Assembly: GCA_015178975.1 (NCBI GenBank)
Contig: WHVD01000016.1
Span: 434,001-498,000 of the forward strand
Direction: 5' to 3'
Source: Hysterangium stoloniferum
Taxonomy: Eukaryota; Basidiomycota; Agaricomycetes; Hysterangiales; Hysterangiaceae
Length of the DNA: 64,000 nt
Below the pieces are notes generated by a model that searched no databases, was not told the DNA's origin, and was given only the letters and a program-made list of their open reading frames with translations. Positions 38,201 to 50,190 of this stretch are shown piece after piece. Each line of letters starts with the position of its first letter. Position 1 is the first letter of the stretch. The position numbers were made by a program, and so were the translations under genes.

Positions 38201-38700
38201 AGAAAAAGATGACAAGTGTCATCTTACCTGGAGGAAGGGGTTCTGTTCCTCGGATTCAAGCTTGTTAGGACCAAAAATTTCAAGACGGCGGGTTGCCTCG
38301 GCCTCGGTGAGACCTTCGCTGTCGCATTGGAGAAGTTTGAAGACGTCGTCGATGACGATGGTCTCCAAGTCAACCTTTTCCTTATCGTACAAATCCTCGG
38401 CTTTCAGTTCAATCTGAAAAACGAAGAATGAGCCAAGGGAAGACGAGAGAGAGATGTGTCCGAATTGCATTACCTGTGACATGTCAACGAGGGCATCTGT
38501 TTTTTTTTTCGCGTTAAAATGACGGCTGATGACAAGACGTAGGGCGTACGAGTAGCTTCAGCATCATCATGTCCAAAATCCTTGTACTCTCGCTTTTTCT
38601 TTTCGGGCTCATCAGCATCTGGGGAATTTGCTGGAGGGCCGGGTTCTTTCTCGAATGTGGGGGGTGTTCCGGCCTCTTTCTTAGGAGCCAGGTCAGACAT
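35222..38700 (-). CDS. PMA1: Plasma-membrane H+-ATPase (P-type, P3A)
   Basis: Electrogenic proton pump of the plasma membrane. The N-terminus [14 protein letters not shown] is acidic/charged. TM and actuator segments include [20 protein letters not shown] and the dephosphorylation loop AALTGESLP. The phosphorylation site is [17 protein letters not shown], preceded by the TM4 signature [15 protein letters not shown]. The hinge is [20 protein letters not shown]. Later TM parts include [20 protein letters not shown] and [20 protein letters not shown]. The basic C-terminal tail reads [18 protein letters not shown] and then, after a probable last intron, [18 protein letters not shown] ending at 35222. 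This resembles the regulatory tail of basidiomycete pumps with a terminal Thr. The exact last splice is uncertain: without it the frame stops at 35325. Confidence 0.93.
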
Positions 38701-41438
38701 GGCGATGGAGCGGGCCTGTGGAGGGGCAAGAAGGCGGGAGGACGCGGTTGGGTTTTTGTAGTTGAAGGAACTGTGATAGGATGGTGGGGCGAAAGAGCGG
38801 AAGAGCGACGAGACCGGATCGCCAGCTTTATAGGAGGGAGCCAAAGATAAATTGTGTGAACCGTGACTTGTAACCGTGACAGACAATGGTGGGGCCAAGC
38901 CGAGCTGCCGTGTCGCATCGGTACTTAGTGCCGGTCTCCGGCCTCAATTGCGATAATAAACATATGGATATCAGGAACACCTCTCATGAGCCGCGAATAT
39001 TTCATTTGCGAATGGTTTACCAGAGGAAGTGACTATGGCAGGGCGGTTGCACTTTCTCAGCGGTGTGCAGGACAACAGCTATCGGATCTCCACTTGGTTC
39101 TTTAATTGTTTCCATGTATTCGATCATGGCCACATGATCGAAATTTGGGTACCCATTTGTTACATTTAAACACATATATATTGTCCAAGACCTATGGTCG
39201 TTCTCTTGTATCACTCAAAGAACCGTGTTCTGATGACTTGGGCGCTTGGCAATCAATGCGGTTGCCTTTGTGAGAGGATATCTCCGAAACCAACGTTTTG
39301 GTATCTATTGGATCCAAGTTAGGTGGTACCAGCTCGTCGGGGTACCCCCATCCGACCAACCTTGCCGAGAAATCAACAACATCTGTTATATATCACCCAT
39401 CATCACCTTGATGCCCACTTCTGAATCCCCATCGTGAGTTTGCTTCCATCCTACCCTTGATTGCCGCATGTATATGAAGTCAAGAATTTAGTGTGGCAGG
39501 ACTGCTTCGATTACCCATGTCATATACTTAACGTTTGAAAACTGGATGGCAGGCGCTATGTCGATTTGAGCCAGTCCTTGATATCGCGTCGAGTTCCGTC
39601 CGTCGCCTGCAGTTGCGAAATGTCGTAAGACCTGAGCTATGCCACGGGCACACCGTTCGCCCTTGAACTTCGAACAGAAGTTGGCTCATTTCGTCATCAG
39701 GGGCCATCTGAAGATGCATCAGAATTGCAGTAGCAAATGGATCCCCGGCCACCCCGCAACTGTCATTGATATATGTGGAGAGGGTCCTGATATCTGAAAA
39801 GGTAATAGTGACTATCTCTATGTTGCCCCACTAGAAAGCTAGGTTTAGGCAAGGGAGCAGGAGCACTCGTGACTTGTGGATTGGTGATGTAAGTTGGACC
39901 CCGGAGACATGTAATCATGCCTGTCTCTGCCAAGTACTCTAGTCTTCGTGAAATCATCCAAATTTGTTGAAAGACTTGCTTGCGCCTCTTCTATTCCCAC
40001 AATGTGAAGATGGGTTCGACACTGATCACGAAGCCTTCTATGATAGGAAATCTGCCTGATGTGCGCAGTCAATATCGCTCACCTGGGTTCTAACAGAGAT
40101 CCTGGACACATCTGTTCCGAGGCGGCCCGCGAGCGATGCCGGTATATTGCTCCGAAAGATTAGGCACATAACATGCGAATTCGAATGACTGACCTCTGGA
40201 AGATTTAGGCTCCCTGCAGTTGCTCACATGAATTAAAAAACATGAGAGTTTCTTTCCCAAGCCTCTCTGAGCGCAGACAGACAGACGTCTGGCTGATGAA
40301 TTCTGAATGGACTTGAAGAATTTCTCACACAACGACAGACAAGCCTGTGACCCATGAGACAAATTCGTCTTTACTTGGGAGCGGACGGCCTTCCGTGGAC
40401 GGGTAGCCGTTTGATCGTTGTTTTTCACCCTCACGTATGCCGTGATTTCGTCGAACAGGCTTCTAGACCTGCCGATATCGCTTCATCACCAACCGTGGTC
40501 CGAGGAGGATAAACTGGAAATGGCAAGGTTAGGATTGTCGTGTGCCGGAATACCCGCAAGTGGTTCGGGCCAACATGCTAGCATCTTTGTTTACTGCGCA
40601 GTTTTAGAGTTGAATTGGCAAGTATAATGTCCAGACGTCATTGATCAATCTCGGTTTACGGTGATAGCATACGCCTGACGTGTATGTAACCATTGCCGAC
40701 CAATCCCATGGATACATATGAATATAAACTCAAGGTTCATCGGGAAAGAGGCGCATGAGAATGAGGCCTTGATGATATTTAGAGCAACCGGGTCCCCGAA
40801 TGGCGATGTATAAACTGGCGCAAACATCCGGCTCAAGGCCCGGTAAGATGTATCTAGAAAGACATTTGAGGTAGATTTCCAGCCTATACTACCCATGTGC
40901 CAACCCCAACCAGTGCTAGGGCTGTCCCATAGGCTGCTAATCCGGAGCTTAAACACATCATACCGGCTTTGCTTTACATTAAGGCACTAAATGGGGGTGC
41001 TGGATAATTGCCTATGTATGTTCTTCCGCAATCAGCCAGCCGTACTTGGTTTAGCGGAGTTCTGGTCGCTAGTTTCTTTATGATAATATAATAACCAATA
41101 ATATCATTCCCCGGCGTAAAGTTACATCATCTTGGCTGAATCCCAAGTTCCGCTGTGTGCTGAAATATGGAACGGATCATATCAGATTCCCGTATCCTCT
41201 CGGCATCGATGGCGAAAATTTCGTAAACTTGGAAAAGTAAGAGGACTGTGGGGATCCGATGATGTAACAGCTAGAAAGTTGTGAGAAGACCCTGACAAAG
41301 GGATAGCACGGAACCTAGCCATTCTACTTCTAACGCTGGTGTGTGAATAAGTCTGTTTGATAATGAAGGCACCTAGTGAGTTCTGTTTAAGAATGTAAAA
41401 AGGGTGTGCTTGTAGTTATTAGTAAATACGCGTCGCCA
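38701..41438. other. About 2.7 kb without a recognisable gene
   Basis: The left part is the PMA1 promoter and 5' leader. From 39000 to 41400 only short minus-strand frames occur (for example 40090-40434 and 40645-40956), broken by stops and frame changes, with no motif I recognise. It may contain a decayed gene. Confidence 0.35.
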
Positions 41439-41455
41439 CACGTGATATCACGTGA
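41439..41455. promoter_or_regulatory. Paired CACGTGA boxes upstream of MGR3-like gene
   Basis: CACGTGATATCACGTGA: two CACGTGA heptamers starting exactly 10 bp apart, about 50-65 bp upstream of the ATG at 41504. The architecture is identical to that upstream of histone H3. Confidence 0.65.
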
Positions 41456-41503
41456 TTAATTCCAGCGCTTGATTCTCTTCTTGCACAGGTCTTGGGAGTC
41501 GTT

Positions 41504-42997
41504 ATGCAGCGACTGGCTCGAGGGTCATCATCGATAAGCCGCCAATTTCGGCTTGGCCTGACTACCCCATTCCTCAGTAGAACGCCACGCGCCCACCAAG
41601 TCCGCTTGGCTCACACAACCACAAATAAACCCCCGAGGGATGGCTTTCCCGTTCTGGCGATTTTCTCCGTTCTTGCTGCCTTTGGGGTAGCCGCCACAGG
41701 ATACGGCTTGTGCGACCAGATATACCCGTCTCATCGATGTCCCCGTGCGCGCTAACCTGGTTCAGACAGATATGAGTTCTACACTTCCTTCACACTGTGG
41801 CCGAAGGCGTTGCGGGACGACCTCCGTGCAGGAATCAAGGCGCAGCATCGAGAAAACCTCGTGCTCGGCGAGAAATATCTCACGAGGTGAAAAAATAGCC
41901 ACCCCGACGTTCGTATTCCGTTTTTAACAGACACCTATCCAGAGCATGGGAGACATGCCGCGCCATGCCAAGGGAGGAACTCGGGGCCGACCCGTGGCTG
42001 AAGATATCAGGTGTCGCATGCAAGCTCGGCGAAGTTCTGGAAGCTGCGAAGAAGCCCGAGCAGGCATATCAAGTATACGCACAGTGCTGTAGCCTGATGC
42101 AGGCAACGCCCGGTCTCTCCATGATTGAACGACATCGGGCCATTGCAATGGCAGTCCATCTAGGCCATTTGGCCCGTGAACTCGGGAAACCGCCGGCCGA
42201 GGAAGAAGAGTGGCTGCTCTGGAGCGTCGAAGAATTCATAAATATCTACAAAAGTAATTCCGGAGATGAGGGGTTGCGACATCTCAGTGATCCCGAGGCA
42301 ACCGCGCTGGGTCTACCGAAATGGACGTCCAAAGACGAATTCGAGTCTGCCCTTGAAGCATTGGGGTCGTGCTATGCACGACAGGGGAATGCAGAGTGTG
42401 TATTGCGCAGTTGTGGCATTCCCGACTGATCAGACTCGTCCAGATATGCTGTTGGTCTCTACCTTCGTGCAATATCTCATCTACTGCGTCCGGAAGCACC
42501 CCTTGATGTTCGTGAGGCGGTCAGTCCCCAAGACCGGTGCAAAGGTCGTTGCCTTGATCCACGCCTTTACATTCTGCCTTTAACTTGGAATCATTCGCAG
42601 CTGCCCAGTTAATGAACAATATATCAAGCCTACTTATCCAGGCCAATCCTTCTCCCGAACGACTTGCACAAGCAAAATCGTGGGCAGACAAAGGGCTACA
42701 GCTAGCGGAAAGAGGGCGTGACGTGCTCACACACAGCTCTCGTCCTGCCGAACCGGAATGCGAACGTGTACTGGCGGTGATTATGTATAATCTTGGTGCC
42801 ATATTGGAGGTGCGCTTTCTCATTTTCCCTTGTGACTCTTGATTCTACTTGCACGGTTGCAGATGCAAAACGACCCTGCTGCTGCCAAGGAACAATTCAA
42901 GCGTGCCTTGGAACAGTCGCGGCAAATAGGGCTACACGAGGGTGTGCTTGAAGCGGACGATGCCCTTGCCCGGTTATCGATAAAGAAGACGCCGTGA
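41504..42997 (+). CDS. Mitochondrial inner-membrane TPR protein, MGR3-like
   Basis: Six exons (41504-41709, 41770-41886, 41943-42395, 42444-42523, 42601-42809, 42863-42997) give 399 aa. The N-terminus MQRLARGSSSISRQFRLGL is an Arg/Ser-rich presequence. One TM segment follows (FPVLAIFSVLAAFGVAATGY), then LYEFYTSFTLWPKALRDDLR with the exon join inside. TPR-like helices come next (LKISGVACKLGEVLEAAKKP, ALEALGSCYARQGNAE). The last repeat is AAKEQFKRALEQSRQIGLHE. Layout and the FTLWPK..RDDLRAGIKA block match the MGR3 family, an adaptor of the mitochondrial i-AAA protease. The donor at 42524 (GTCCCC) is weak, but it is the choice that keeps frame. Confidence 0.78.
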
Positions 42998-43193
42998 GCA
43001 GTGAAGAGAGAACACAATCATTTACGAAAATTGGGGTGAATTTAGATATATAATAGTAGTCCCAAAATAAGTCACGAACAAACCGACAGTGACAGCAGTA
43101 ACGACAACCAACGCTCAATGTTGACCTGCCAGTGGCCAAGTCCATAAAACCCCATACACATGAATTAATTAACACTATTCACAGAGGAATAAT

Positions 43194-44141
43194 TTAAGAC
43201 CCATCATCTTCAACTTCCTCGATCATTGCGGAGCGCATTCTAGGGCCAGACGTGGTGGCCGGCAAGACTGCTGCGCCGTTGGAACCTTCAATATTTGCGG
43301 CGGGTGCAGCGGATTTTTTGGACGAGGGCTTTTCTGATGAGCCAGCGTCTTTATCCTTGCTGCGTTTCTTTGATTTCTTTTTGGGAAGATCCCACTCCCA
43401 TAACGGAATAAATGATTCGACCTACGGGGAATATTAGTACAACAGGCTTAATTCTAAAAAAACTGCACATTCGGACTCACAAATCCGACATCTGCGAATA
43501 GCTTTGGGAATATCCAAATACCAGGGGATGCCACTATCACGGTGATGATGTAGAATATTAATCGGACAATCCCAATCGCAAAGAACAAGCCAAGGAGCCC
43601 CAACATGCAGAGACTGAGGTAGTATACGCCCAGCCGCAATGTCGGCGGCCACAGCGGGAACATGCAAGCGGCGAGGATGACAATGACCATCCCTGCACCC
43701 CCAAAATAGGTCACGAGCTGGGAGCCCTCGTAGAACCATGCAAAGTATGCGTCTTGCTGGAACGACTGCATTGGATTGACTTGGAGATGCTTCGGTGACT
43801 TGGCGCCCGCAGACGGATTGCCACGTTGCACAAGGAGGAAGAAAGCAAAGGGCATCATGGAGTTGAGCAGCGTGGCAGCGTCCGTTTCGTCTTTGACTGG
43901 CGGCACATTTTTGAGCTTGCCATATGCTGGGCTGAGCAACGCCTTGACTGCTGATTTGCCTGATGGGAGATGCTTCAATAAATTGGCAGTGTAAAAGAGT
44001 GTATATTGTTTTACCTTTGAAGTAATCGACACGTTTGCCATTCCACAAGCCCACTCGAGTTTTCAGACCGCCTTTGCCACTCCGTAGGAAGTCTGCTACA
44101 TTCCGTATGTCCTGCGGCGCACCCTTTTGTTGCTCTGACAT
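43194..44141 (-). CDS. SEC62: SEC62, ER post-translational translocation subunit
   Basis: Part of the Sec62/Sec63 complex for post-translational import into the ER. Three exons (44141-44015, 43959-43481, 43421-43194) give 277 aa. The N-terminus has KGAPQDIRNVADFLRSGKGG and TRVGLWNGKRVDYFKGKSAV. Two TM segments are VTYFGGAGMVIVILAACMFP and GLLGLFFAIGIVRLIFYIIT, flanking the conserved WPPTLRLGVYYLS. The signature IWIFPKLFADVGFVESFIPL ends the second TM. The Lys/Ser-rich cytosolic tail (KKKSKKRSKDKD) leads to an acidic terminus MRSAMIEEVEDDGS. Confidence 0.95.
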
Positions 44142-45327
44142 TTTCTACTTGTCGAGAACGGAAGTGTCCTTGTTCAGGAGACTAGTGACGCGTTGCACAA
44201 ATTGGTGAGCTGGCGGATTGTGACGCTGCCTTATCTAATCTGTGACCAGGGGACATGTCAAAATTGCGACTAACTCGGGAAAAAAAATGTTTTTGAGTCG
44301 TAGGACTCCGTCTAGGGGTTGTGGACGGTAGGTTTTATTACTACAGTCAACCAAGTTGCTACGCAGGCTTTAATACCTCTCTGAAACTCTCGGATAACCC
44401 ATACCTCACCGAGGGTATGGGTTAAGAGAGTCGACTGTATGTTACGTCTTCAGACATTGACAGCTCTCTCCCATGCATGGCACGTATCGTTAGTCAACGC
44501 ATTGCGCGCGGGGACGTCGGAAAATGGTTTTTAATCTGTGAGGCTCTTGGCGAAGGACCCCCAATCTCCAGCCGTCCAAGCGAAAGTCGTCTGAATTGCA
44601 ACTGAAGGTCGTAGTCGTGTTTCAAGCAGGGTGTGTTGCTATAATATACACCGTCGAATCCTACTCTCTTCTATCTTGCTCGTGCGACTACTGTTGCACA
44701 TTGCACCAGCACGCTTGACCTAGCCGAGGTTCAGCTCGTGCTGCACCGGATAAACTGAGCACATGTGCGCGAGATCAATGAGCATTATTGATTGCGATCC
44801 AGGGACCACGTCCATCAATCAATGTGATCAGTACCTCACTATCGTTGTCTGCACAAGACAAACGTGGCATACCAGTGTGTTGTAACCAATAATGCCGCAG
44901 GGGAGTGCTTGCTTGGTACAAAATTAAATACTCCCATAATGGCTGTGATAGTATCACATTGATCACGACCTCTATACAAGATTGATCAGCTCCCTCCCCC
45001 CCGAGATTGATCGTGGTTCTCACCGCATTAGGGATTGAGTATGTATTTGGGTGCTGTCAAATTAAACTATAACCGCAGCTACGGGCTTCCCGTGATGTTT
45101 ATAGTAATAGAGCAAACCGAGCAACAGAAGCATCATAAATCTATCTTACTGCTAAACGCTGTTAGCGGTCTCTAGCCTACGTGGATGAGATATGAACAAG
45201 AGGTGTCCATATGAGTCTTTTTTTATGTAATGTTCACATCCGGCCTCTGATGATTGAGTCAATGCTGTTTTAGGTAAAAGACCTTCTTACAGCCAATCTC
45301 TCCTTCTACACCGACATCGTCTCTTCC
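44142..45327. other. Divergent intergenic region
   Basis: About 1.2 kb between the starts of SEC62 (-) and the SH3-PX-RING gene (+). It contains a short MITE-like element (44344-44438) and the promoters of both genes. A minus-strand frame at 44775-45023 shows no motif. Confidence 0.45.
44344..44438. mobile_element. 95-bp MITE-like element flanked by TA
   Basis: The ends are CAGTCAAC and GTCGACTG (reverse complement CAGTCGAC), flanked on both sides by TA (44342-44343, 44439-44440), the target duplication of Tc1/mariner/pogo elements. Inside is a 10-bp-stem hairpin AACCCATACC/GGTATGGGTT around 44397-44424. The terminal CAGTC matches the ends of the 32121-33258 element. Confidence 0.55.
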
Positions 45328-47721
45328 ATGTCAACCATCCCCAATGCAGCCTGCATCGATCCTGCAGGGGAACATGATCCATCCATTACTTCCGGCGATG
45401 TGATGTTGGTACCCGTCGCACGCAAGATCATCCAGGCCTTGCGTCCGTGCACGCCTCACAATCCTCAAGAACTGGGCTTCTCAGCAGGTGTTTTTTTTTA
45501 TGTTGTCGCCGAGGCGCAAAACCGCGCAGGATGGTATGAGGCCTACCACCCCATGTCCAGCGCACGAGGCCTCGTTCCCAAGTCGCACTTTAGAGAGTTC
45601 CTCGTCTCAGATATACTGTTAGTGGATCGTTCGTCTTGCTTGTAGAGATAGTACTCATGCTCTGTGGGCTTCTTCACTCAGCACCGCCGCCAAATCTGCT
45701 GCTGCCGAGGCGTTACTTGAAAGGGGCAGTGCATCGATAGCGTCAAATACAGATCCAGCTTCGGAGAACCCGTCATCAGCTCAGGTCATCGAATGTATAA
45801 ATTCCGCGGGCGGCAATAACCCATTGTCAACCACCACTACTGCTCCTCCGAATCATCTGTCTGCTGAAGGCAGTCAGTCGGACAGACCCCTCCGGTTCAC
45901 ACTTGACTTTGTCAATTTACAAACACCGATCGCCAGCGAAAATTTCACGTTCGGAGATGTCAGCGAAATCATCGCGCGGGGCGAGCTGCCAACAATGGAA
46001 GATTGGAAAAGAGTCGCGCGGAGTTCTATGCAGTCGGGGCAGAGTGTCAACCTACAACCACCGACCTCCAATGAATGTTTCACGTTAGGAGATCTCAGTG
46101 AAATTATCGCGCGGGGTGAACTGCCATCAACAGAGGACTGGACGAGAGTTCGGGGTTCTATGCAGTCGGGGGGGAGTGAGTCTTCCGATGGAGAGACCAC
46201 GGGAAGCTTTTATTCTCTCGAGAGGAGTGACTCTTCGGGAGAGACGACAGAAAGCTCATACTCTACCCAAGCGGAGGCGGAGGAGAGTATCTCAGGCGGA
46301 ATGCTGGAGCGAAATGGTGCTGTCACCCTAACTCATGTATTCCCTCCCGAAGTCCAGCAAATTATCTCTGGTACCACCACACCGACACATTCGCGGCCGT
46401 CTACTGCTACACCCGATGAGGCTGGCCCTCGAACACAGCAGTCACATCCTGAAATTACGTCTCCCATCGATATGTCCCCGCCAGAACCCCGCCGAACAGA
46501 TTCTGAACTCACTGCACGAGCTCACTCCCCACCACGGACTCCCACTCAGACCTCTCCTTCCCAACTTCAGTCCTTCAGCTCCACTTCCAGCAGTTCCACT
46601 TCCAGACCAAATCCGAATATCCTTCCTCCCGGCCTCTTACTATCAGCTAATATCATCGCCGTCGAGCGTCAGGACGAACAAGACTGGTTCAAAATCGAAG
46701 CAGTCTATTTACCAGATGGTGAATCGTCAGCTGCACGAAAGCTCGTCATTTCCCGCCTATATGATCATTTTTATGATTTCCAGTTAGCTCTGATGGACGC
46801 ATTCCCCGTTGAAGCTGGCCGAGAGCGTGGTCCACATCAAACAGTGTGCACAAGGAAGCTGCCCTTCATGCCGAGACCCGACCCTGAGGAGGTGGGGGTA
46901 AACGATACAGTGAACGAGCAGTTGCATGTTGCGCTTGATGATTACCTGGACCAGCTATGTGAATTGGTGGACATACATGCAGAGCATGTTCTTCGGCACG
47001 AGATCGTTCGATCATTCTTCACGCCAAGAACTCTTGATAACGAGACTGCATCTCGTGGAGGGATGGAATTGGCTGCGCCAAATAATCCAAGTCGTGCTGA
47101 AAGTGCACCGGAAGGACATCCGGGGGTTCAACCCGACACGGAGGACCTTATCGACGTCATTGCCGCTCTGTCGTTGGGGCCAAATATCAGCCGAGACGGC
47201 GATGCTGCACGACACCCACGTCAGATGGTGCGGTACAACACGGCATATTGGACCGAAATCCTACGACAGGAGGAATCAGACTTGGAAGACTTGCGGCATT
47301 TAGGCTTGCTGGAGGAAGAGAGGCAGCGGGCTGAAGAAAGCCGACGGCGTGAAGCGGACACAGGACACCACCCATATAGCGATAGCGAATTAGGGCTTGA
47401 AGAGCCCCTGCAGATAGACACCGACGGGATCGAATCTCTCCATCATCACGTTGCGAGCATTTCTCCAAGCAGTCCGGGAGATGGCCTGTGCGTCGTTTGC
47501 CAGGATGACTTTGCGAGTATGGCAGTGATAGATTGCGGGTGAGTGGGACTGCTCTACTGTACCGTCGAATAAAACTGATAGAATGACTTTGCCCCTTCCC
47601 AAGGCACCTGGCACTCTGCAGATCGTGTTCAGAGATGATCATGAAGACGACGCAGGAGTGCCCTCTGTGTCGGACGTTCATACTCAGCGAGGAACGGCTC
47701 CTGCGCATCTTCAAAACTTGA
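45328..47721 (+). CDS. SH3-PX-RING scaffold / putative E3 ubiquitin ligase (Bem1-like with RING)
   Basis: Three exons (45328-45617, 45682-47538, 47604-47721) give 754 aa. An SH3 domain occupies about residues 22-95 (GDVMLVPVARKIIQALRP, FFYVVAEAQNRAGWYEAYHP, ARGLVPKSHFREF). A Ser/Thr/Pro-rich linker contains a two-copy internal repeat (about 45900-46170). The PX domain spans about residues 420-560 (WFKIEAVYL, LYDHFYDFQLALMDAFP, RKLPFMPRPDPE, VNDTVNEQLHVALDDYLDQL) and closes with HEIVRSFFTPR, strongly like the Bem1/Scd2 PX domain. The C-terminus is a C3HC4 RING: CVVC, DCGHLALCRSC (joined across the last intron), CPLC. Bem1 proteins carry PB1 at this position. A role in polarity-linked, phosphoinositide-targeted ubiquitination is inference only. 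Confidence 0.85.
45903..46170 (+). repeat. Two-copy internal duplication in the SH3-PX-RING gene
   Basis: Two consecutive segments of about 44 codons encode NLQ.P...E.FT.GD.SEIIARGELP..EDW.RV..SMQSG. DNA identity is high (GAAATYATCGCGCGGGG etc.), so the duplication is fairly recent. No known motif. Confidence 0.85.
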
Positions 47722-48584
47722 CATGCCCGGTACCCACTTGCAGAAGCTGATCATGACATGTCGTTTATCGTATTTGCAACCCAGGCTGAGGTATTCGACG
47801 AGAAAGCAGACTATCTGTTCTCCTGGCGTGCGATCATACCAATTACGGCCCTAACTCTAGATTGAGCACGGGCGGCGACCCTACCCGTCCCTGTTTTGTT
47901 GTAGAAAACGCCATACACGTAAATTGTCAGTTCGTATCTGTATGTCTCTGTATGTCTCTGTACATATGGGAAGCTATTGGGTCTTTCTTCCATTGCCATG
48001 ATACAAATTAGATGTCACGGCGGTAGTACTTAGTACGATCCTGAAGGGCAGCGTCTGAACCGAAGATCCAACTACGCAGTAGAGTCCATGCGTTATCCTC
48101 ACTGTTGGTCTAAGATGCTTAAGCTTCTTGCGAAAAACATGCTAGTATTGCGTAGCTCGTTTTCCACCAGGCACGAAGGCCGTGATGACAGTCTGGCCCC
48201 AGTTGCGGTGGATTTATTGGCTTCCTCCAGGTACAGTCAGTCGGTATGAAGTCCATGGCCAGATCAATATATAGCACTATTATTCCACCGCTCCAAAAAT
48301 GTTAATCTTGCATACTTTGCGAGATCCCCTTCTTTACGCGTTCCCTGTGTTGATTCGAACGAGATATAAGACCATCCCAAATATCATCGACGTAATTGCC
48401 AGATTACAGCAGCATTATTCGAAGTATTCCCCACAGGCCATCCATGACGCACCTCTCTATCCGTGTCTACGCTGCTGTGTGGTAAATTCGAAATATACGA
48501 AAGACATGCATACGTCCAGGCACTGTTGTCTTCGAGAATGCCAGAACTATATAAAGTGAATATTATATACAAAAAACTTTGTTA
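47722..48584. other. Boundary between gene-rich DNA and the repeat island
   Basis: About 860 bp with only short frames (for example 48299-48559, 86 codons, unrecognised). It ends at the first telomere-like tract. Confidence 0.4.
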
Positions 48585-48608
48585 TTAGGGGTTAGGGTTA
48601 GGGTTAGG
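48585..48608 (+). repeat. Interstitial telomeric tract (TTAGGG)n
   Basis: TTAGGGGTTAGGGTTAGGGT plus TAGG: four TTAGGG-type units in a row on the plus strand. TTAGGG is the usual fungal telomere repeat. Confidence 0.85.
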
Positions 48609-49257
48609 ACCTACCATACCTCTATGTCTTTTCATAATTCACCCTGGGTCATTTTCTGAGCATTCTTTTAGGCTACCTCTGAAACATAGCTTCCTCACCC
48701 ATTCACTCTGCTTTGTACTTCTGAGCTAATCAGAATTTTGGTCTATTTAGAGGCAAATGTGAGATTCTTGAGTGTCTGGTTCACTGCGTTCACTAAACCC
48801 ATATTATATGAAAAGAACAAGGATAAATGGATCCAACAAGTACCTGCAGCCTATGCAATGACTCTTCTTATCCTGAAACAGTCCTACACCCAATTATCTC
48901 CTGATGGCCCACCTTTTGAGGATCTTCCCAAACATACACAACTATTTCGAGACCTATTGAAGCACTCATGGCATATACATTATAGCCAAGTACCACCATT
49001 CCCTGCCATAGATGTTGACAATGAAGCCATTGGATTACTTGAACATGAAATGTTTGAGACTTCAAAAGCAGCAGGGCCTGCCAGCTTTCAACAATGGGGA
49101 TTGGATGTGTTAGGATACACACACAGGCCAGGTTTCTGGAGAAACCTGCGGGATATCCAGTAGGACTTGGCTTCAGCTTATAGGCTGCGCCCTTGCTAGA
49201 TCGTGTTGTCCAATTTCAAACGGACAGACGGGGATCCCGGGGAGTCTGGGCAGGGTT

Positions 49258-49510
49258 CGTGGGTTGTAGGTCATAAGTCAGGGGTTGTAGGTCATAAGTC
49301 GGGGGTTGTAGGTCATAAGTCGGGGGTTGTAGGTCATAAGTCGGGGGTTGTAGGTCATAAGTCGGGGGTTGTAGGTTATAAGTCGGGGGTTGTAGGTTAT
49401 AAGTCGGGGGTTGTAGGTTATAAGTCGGGGGTTGTAGGTTATAAGTCGGGGGTTGTAGGTCATAAGTCGGGGGTTGTAGGTCATAAGTCAGGGGTCGTGG
49501 GTTGTAAGTC
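49258..49510 (+). repeat. About twelve 21-bp tandem repeats inside A1
   Basis: The unit GTCGGGGGTTGTAGGTCATAA is repeated about twelve times, with CATAA and TATAA variants in blocks. A 21-bp period keeps an open frame on both strands (KSGVVGH), which is coincidental and not a gene. A2 and A3 carry only short degenerate versions. Confidence 0.9.
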
Positions 49511-50190
49511 GGAGGTCGTGGATTGTGAGTCGAGATAGTTGAGAGAGATAGATGTGCCAGAGCCTGTGGGCTCCGACTAGTGCAAGCGATGTGAATTAAG
49601 TAAGGTTTTAGAGCAGAAAATGTTATTAGATTACTGGGGGGAATCTAAGCTAATTTTCTGACTGGATTGTATGTACAACATCTGCCAGTTTATATAGACC
49701 ATGGAGTGAATGACATACCAAATCCAGTAATGGCGAAATGAAACTCACAAAACATGAAACGGGAATAGTAAACACCAAATTGGTGTTAGGAATGGAACAG
49801 AATCGAGCGGAGTCCGAATCATGACAAAGCATAACCCATAACAGGAAACGGAGTGGGAGTGGAGTCCTAAATCGTGACAGGTCATTTGACTAAAATGGGA
49901 ACGGGGCTCAATTAGAGCGGTGACGGGATTCTAAGTGGGGTCCGGTGACTGATGCATGGGACGAAGACAGACATAGACAGAGACGGAGTCCGGGAGAAGT
50001 CCGGTGACTGATATGTGTCGTAATGAGGTCGAACGTAATGAGTCTTGATGTAACGGAGTCCGGGTGGGAAATCCTATAAACAGACGATTGGTGCTTGTAG
50101 CGCGTGTGTGAGGAGTATGCTTTTACCACAGTTTCATTGTGGTAAAACACTCCTTTTATTTTATTTATATTTTGCACATTCTATTCATAT

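Noticed and set aside
40090..40956. Minus-strand frames that might be a decayed gene
   Set aside because: No recognisable domain in any frame and no splice path that lengthens them convincingly.
49203..49538. Open frames of KSGVVGH-type repeats on the plus strand and matching NPRLxTY repeats on the minus strand
   Set aside because: They result from a 21-bp minisatellite inside a non-coding LTR; frames on both strands have the same cause.
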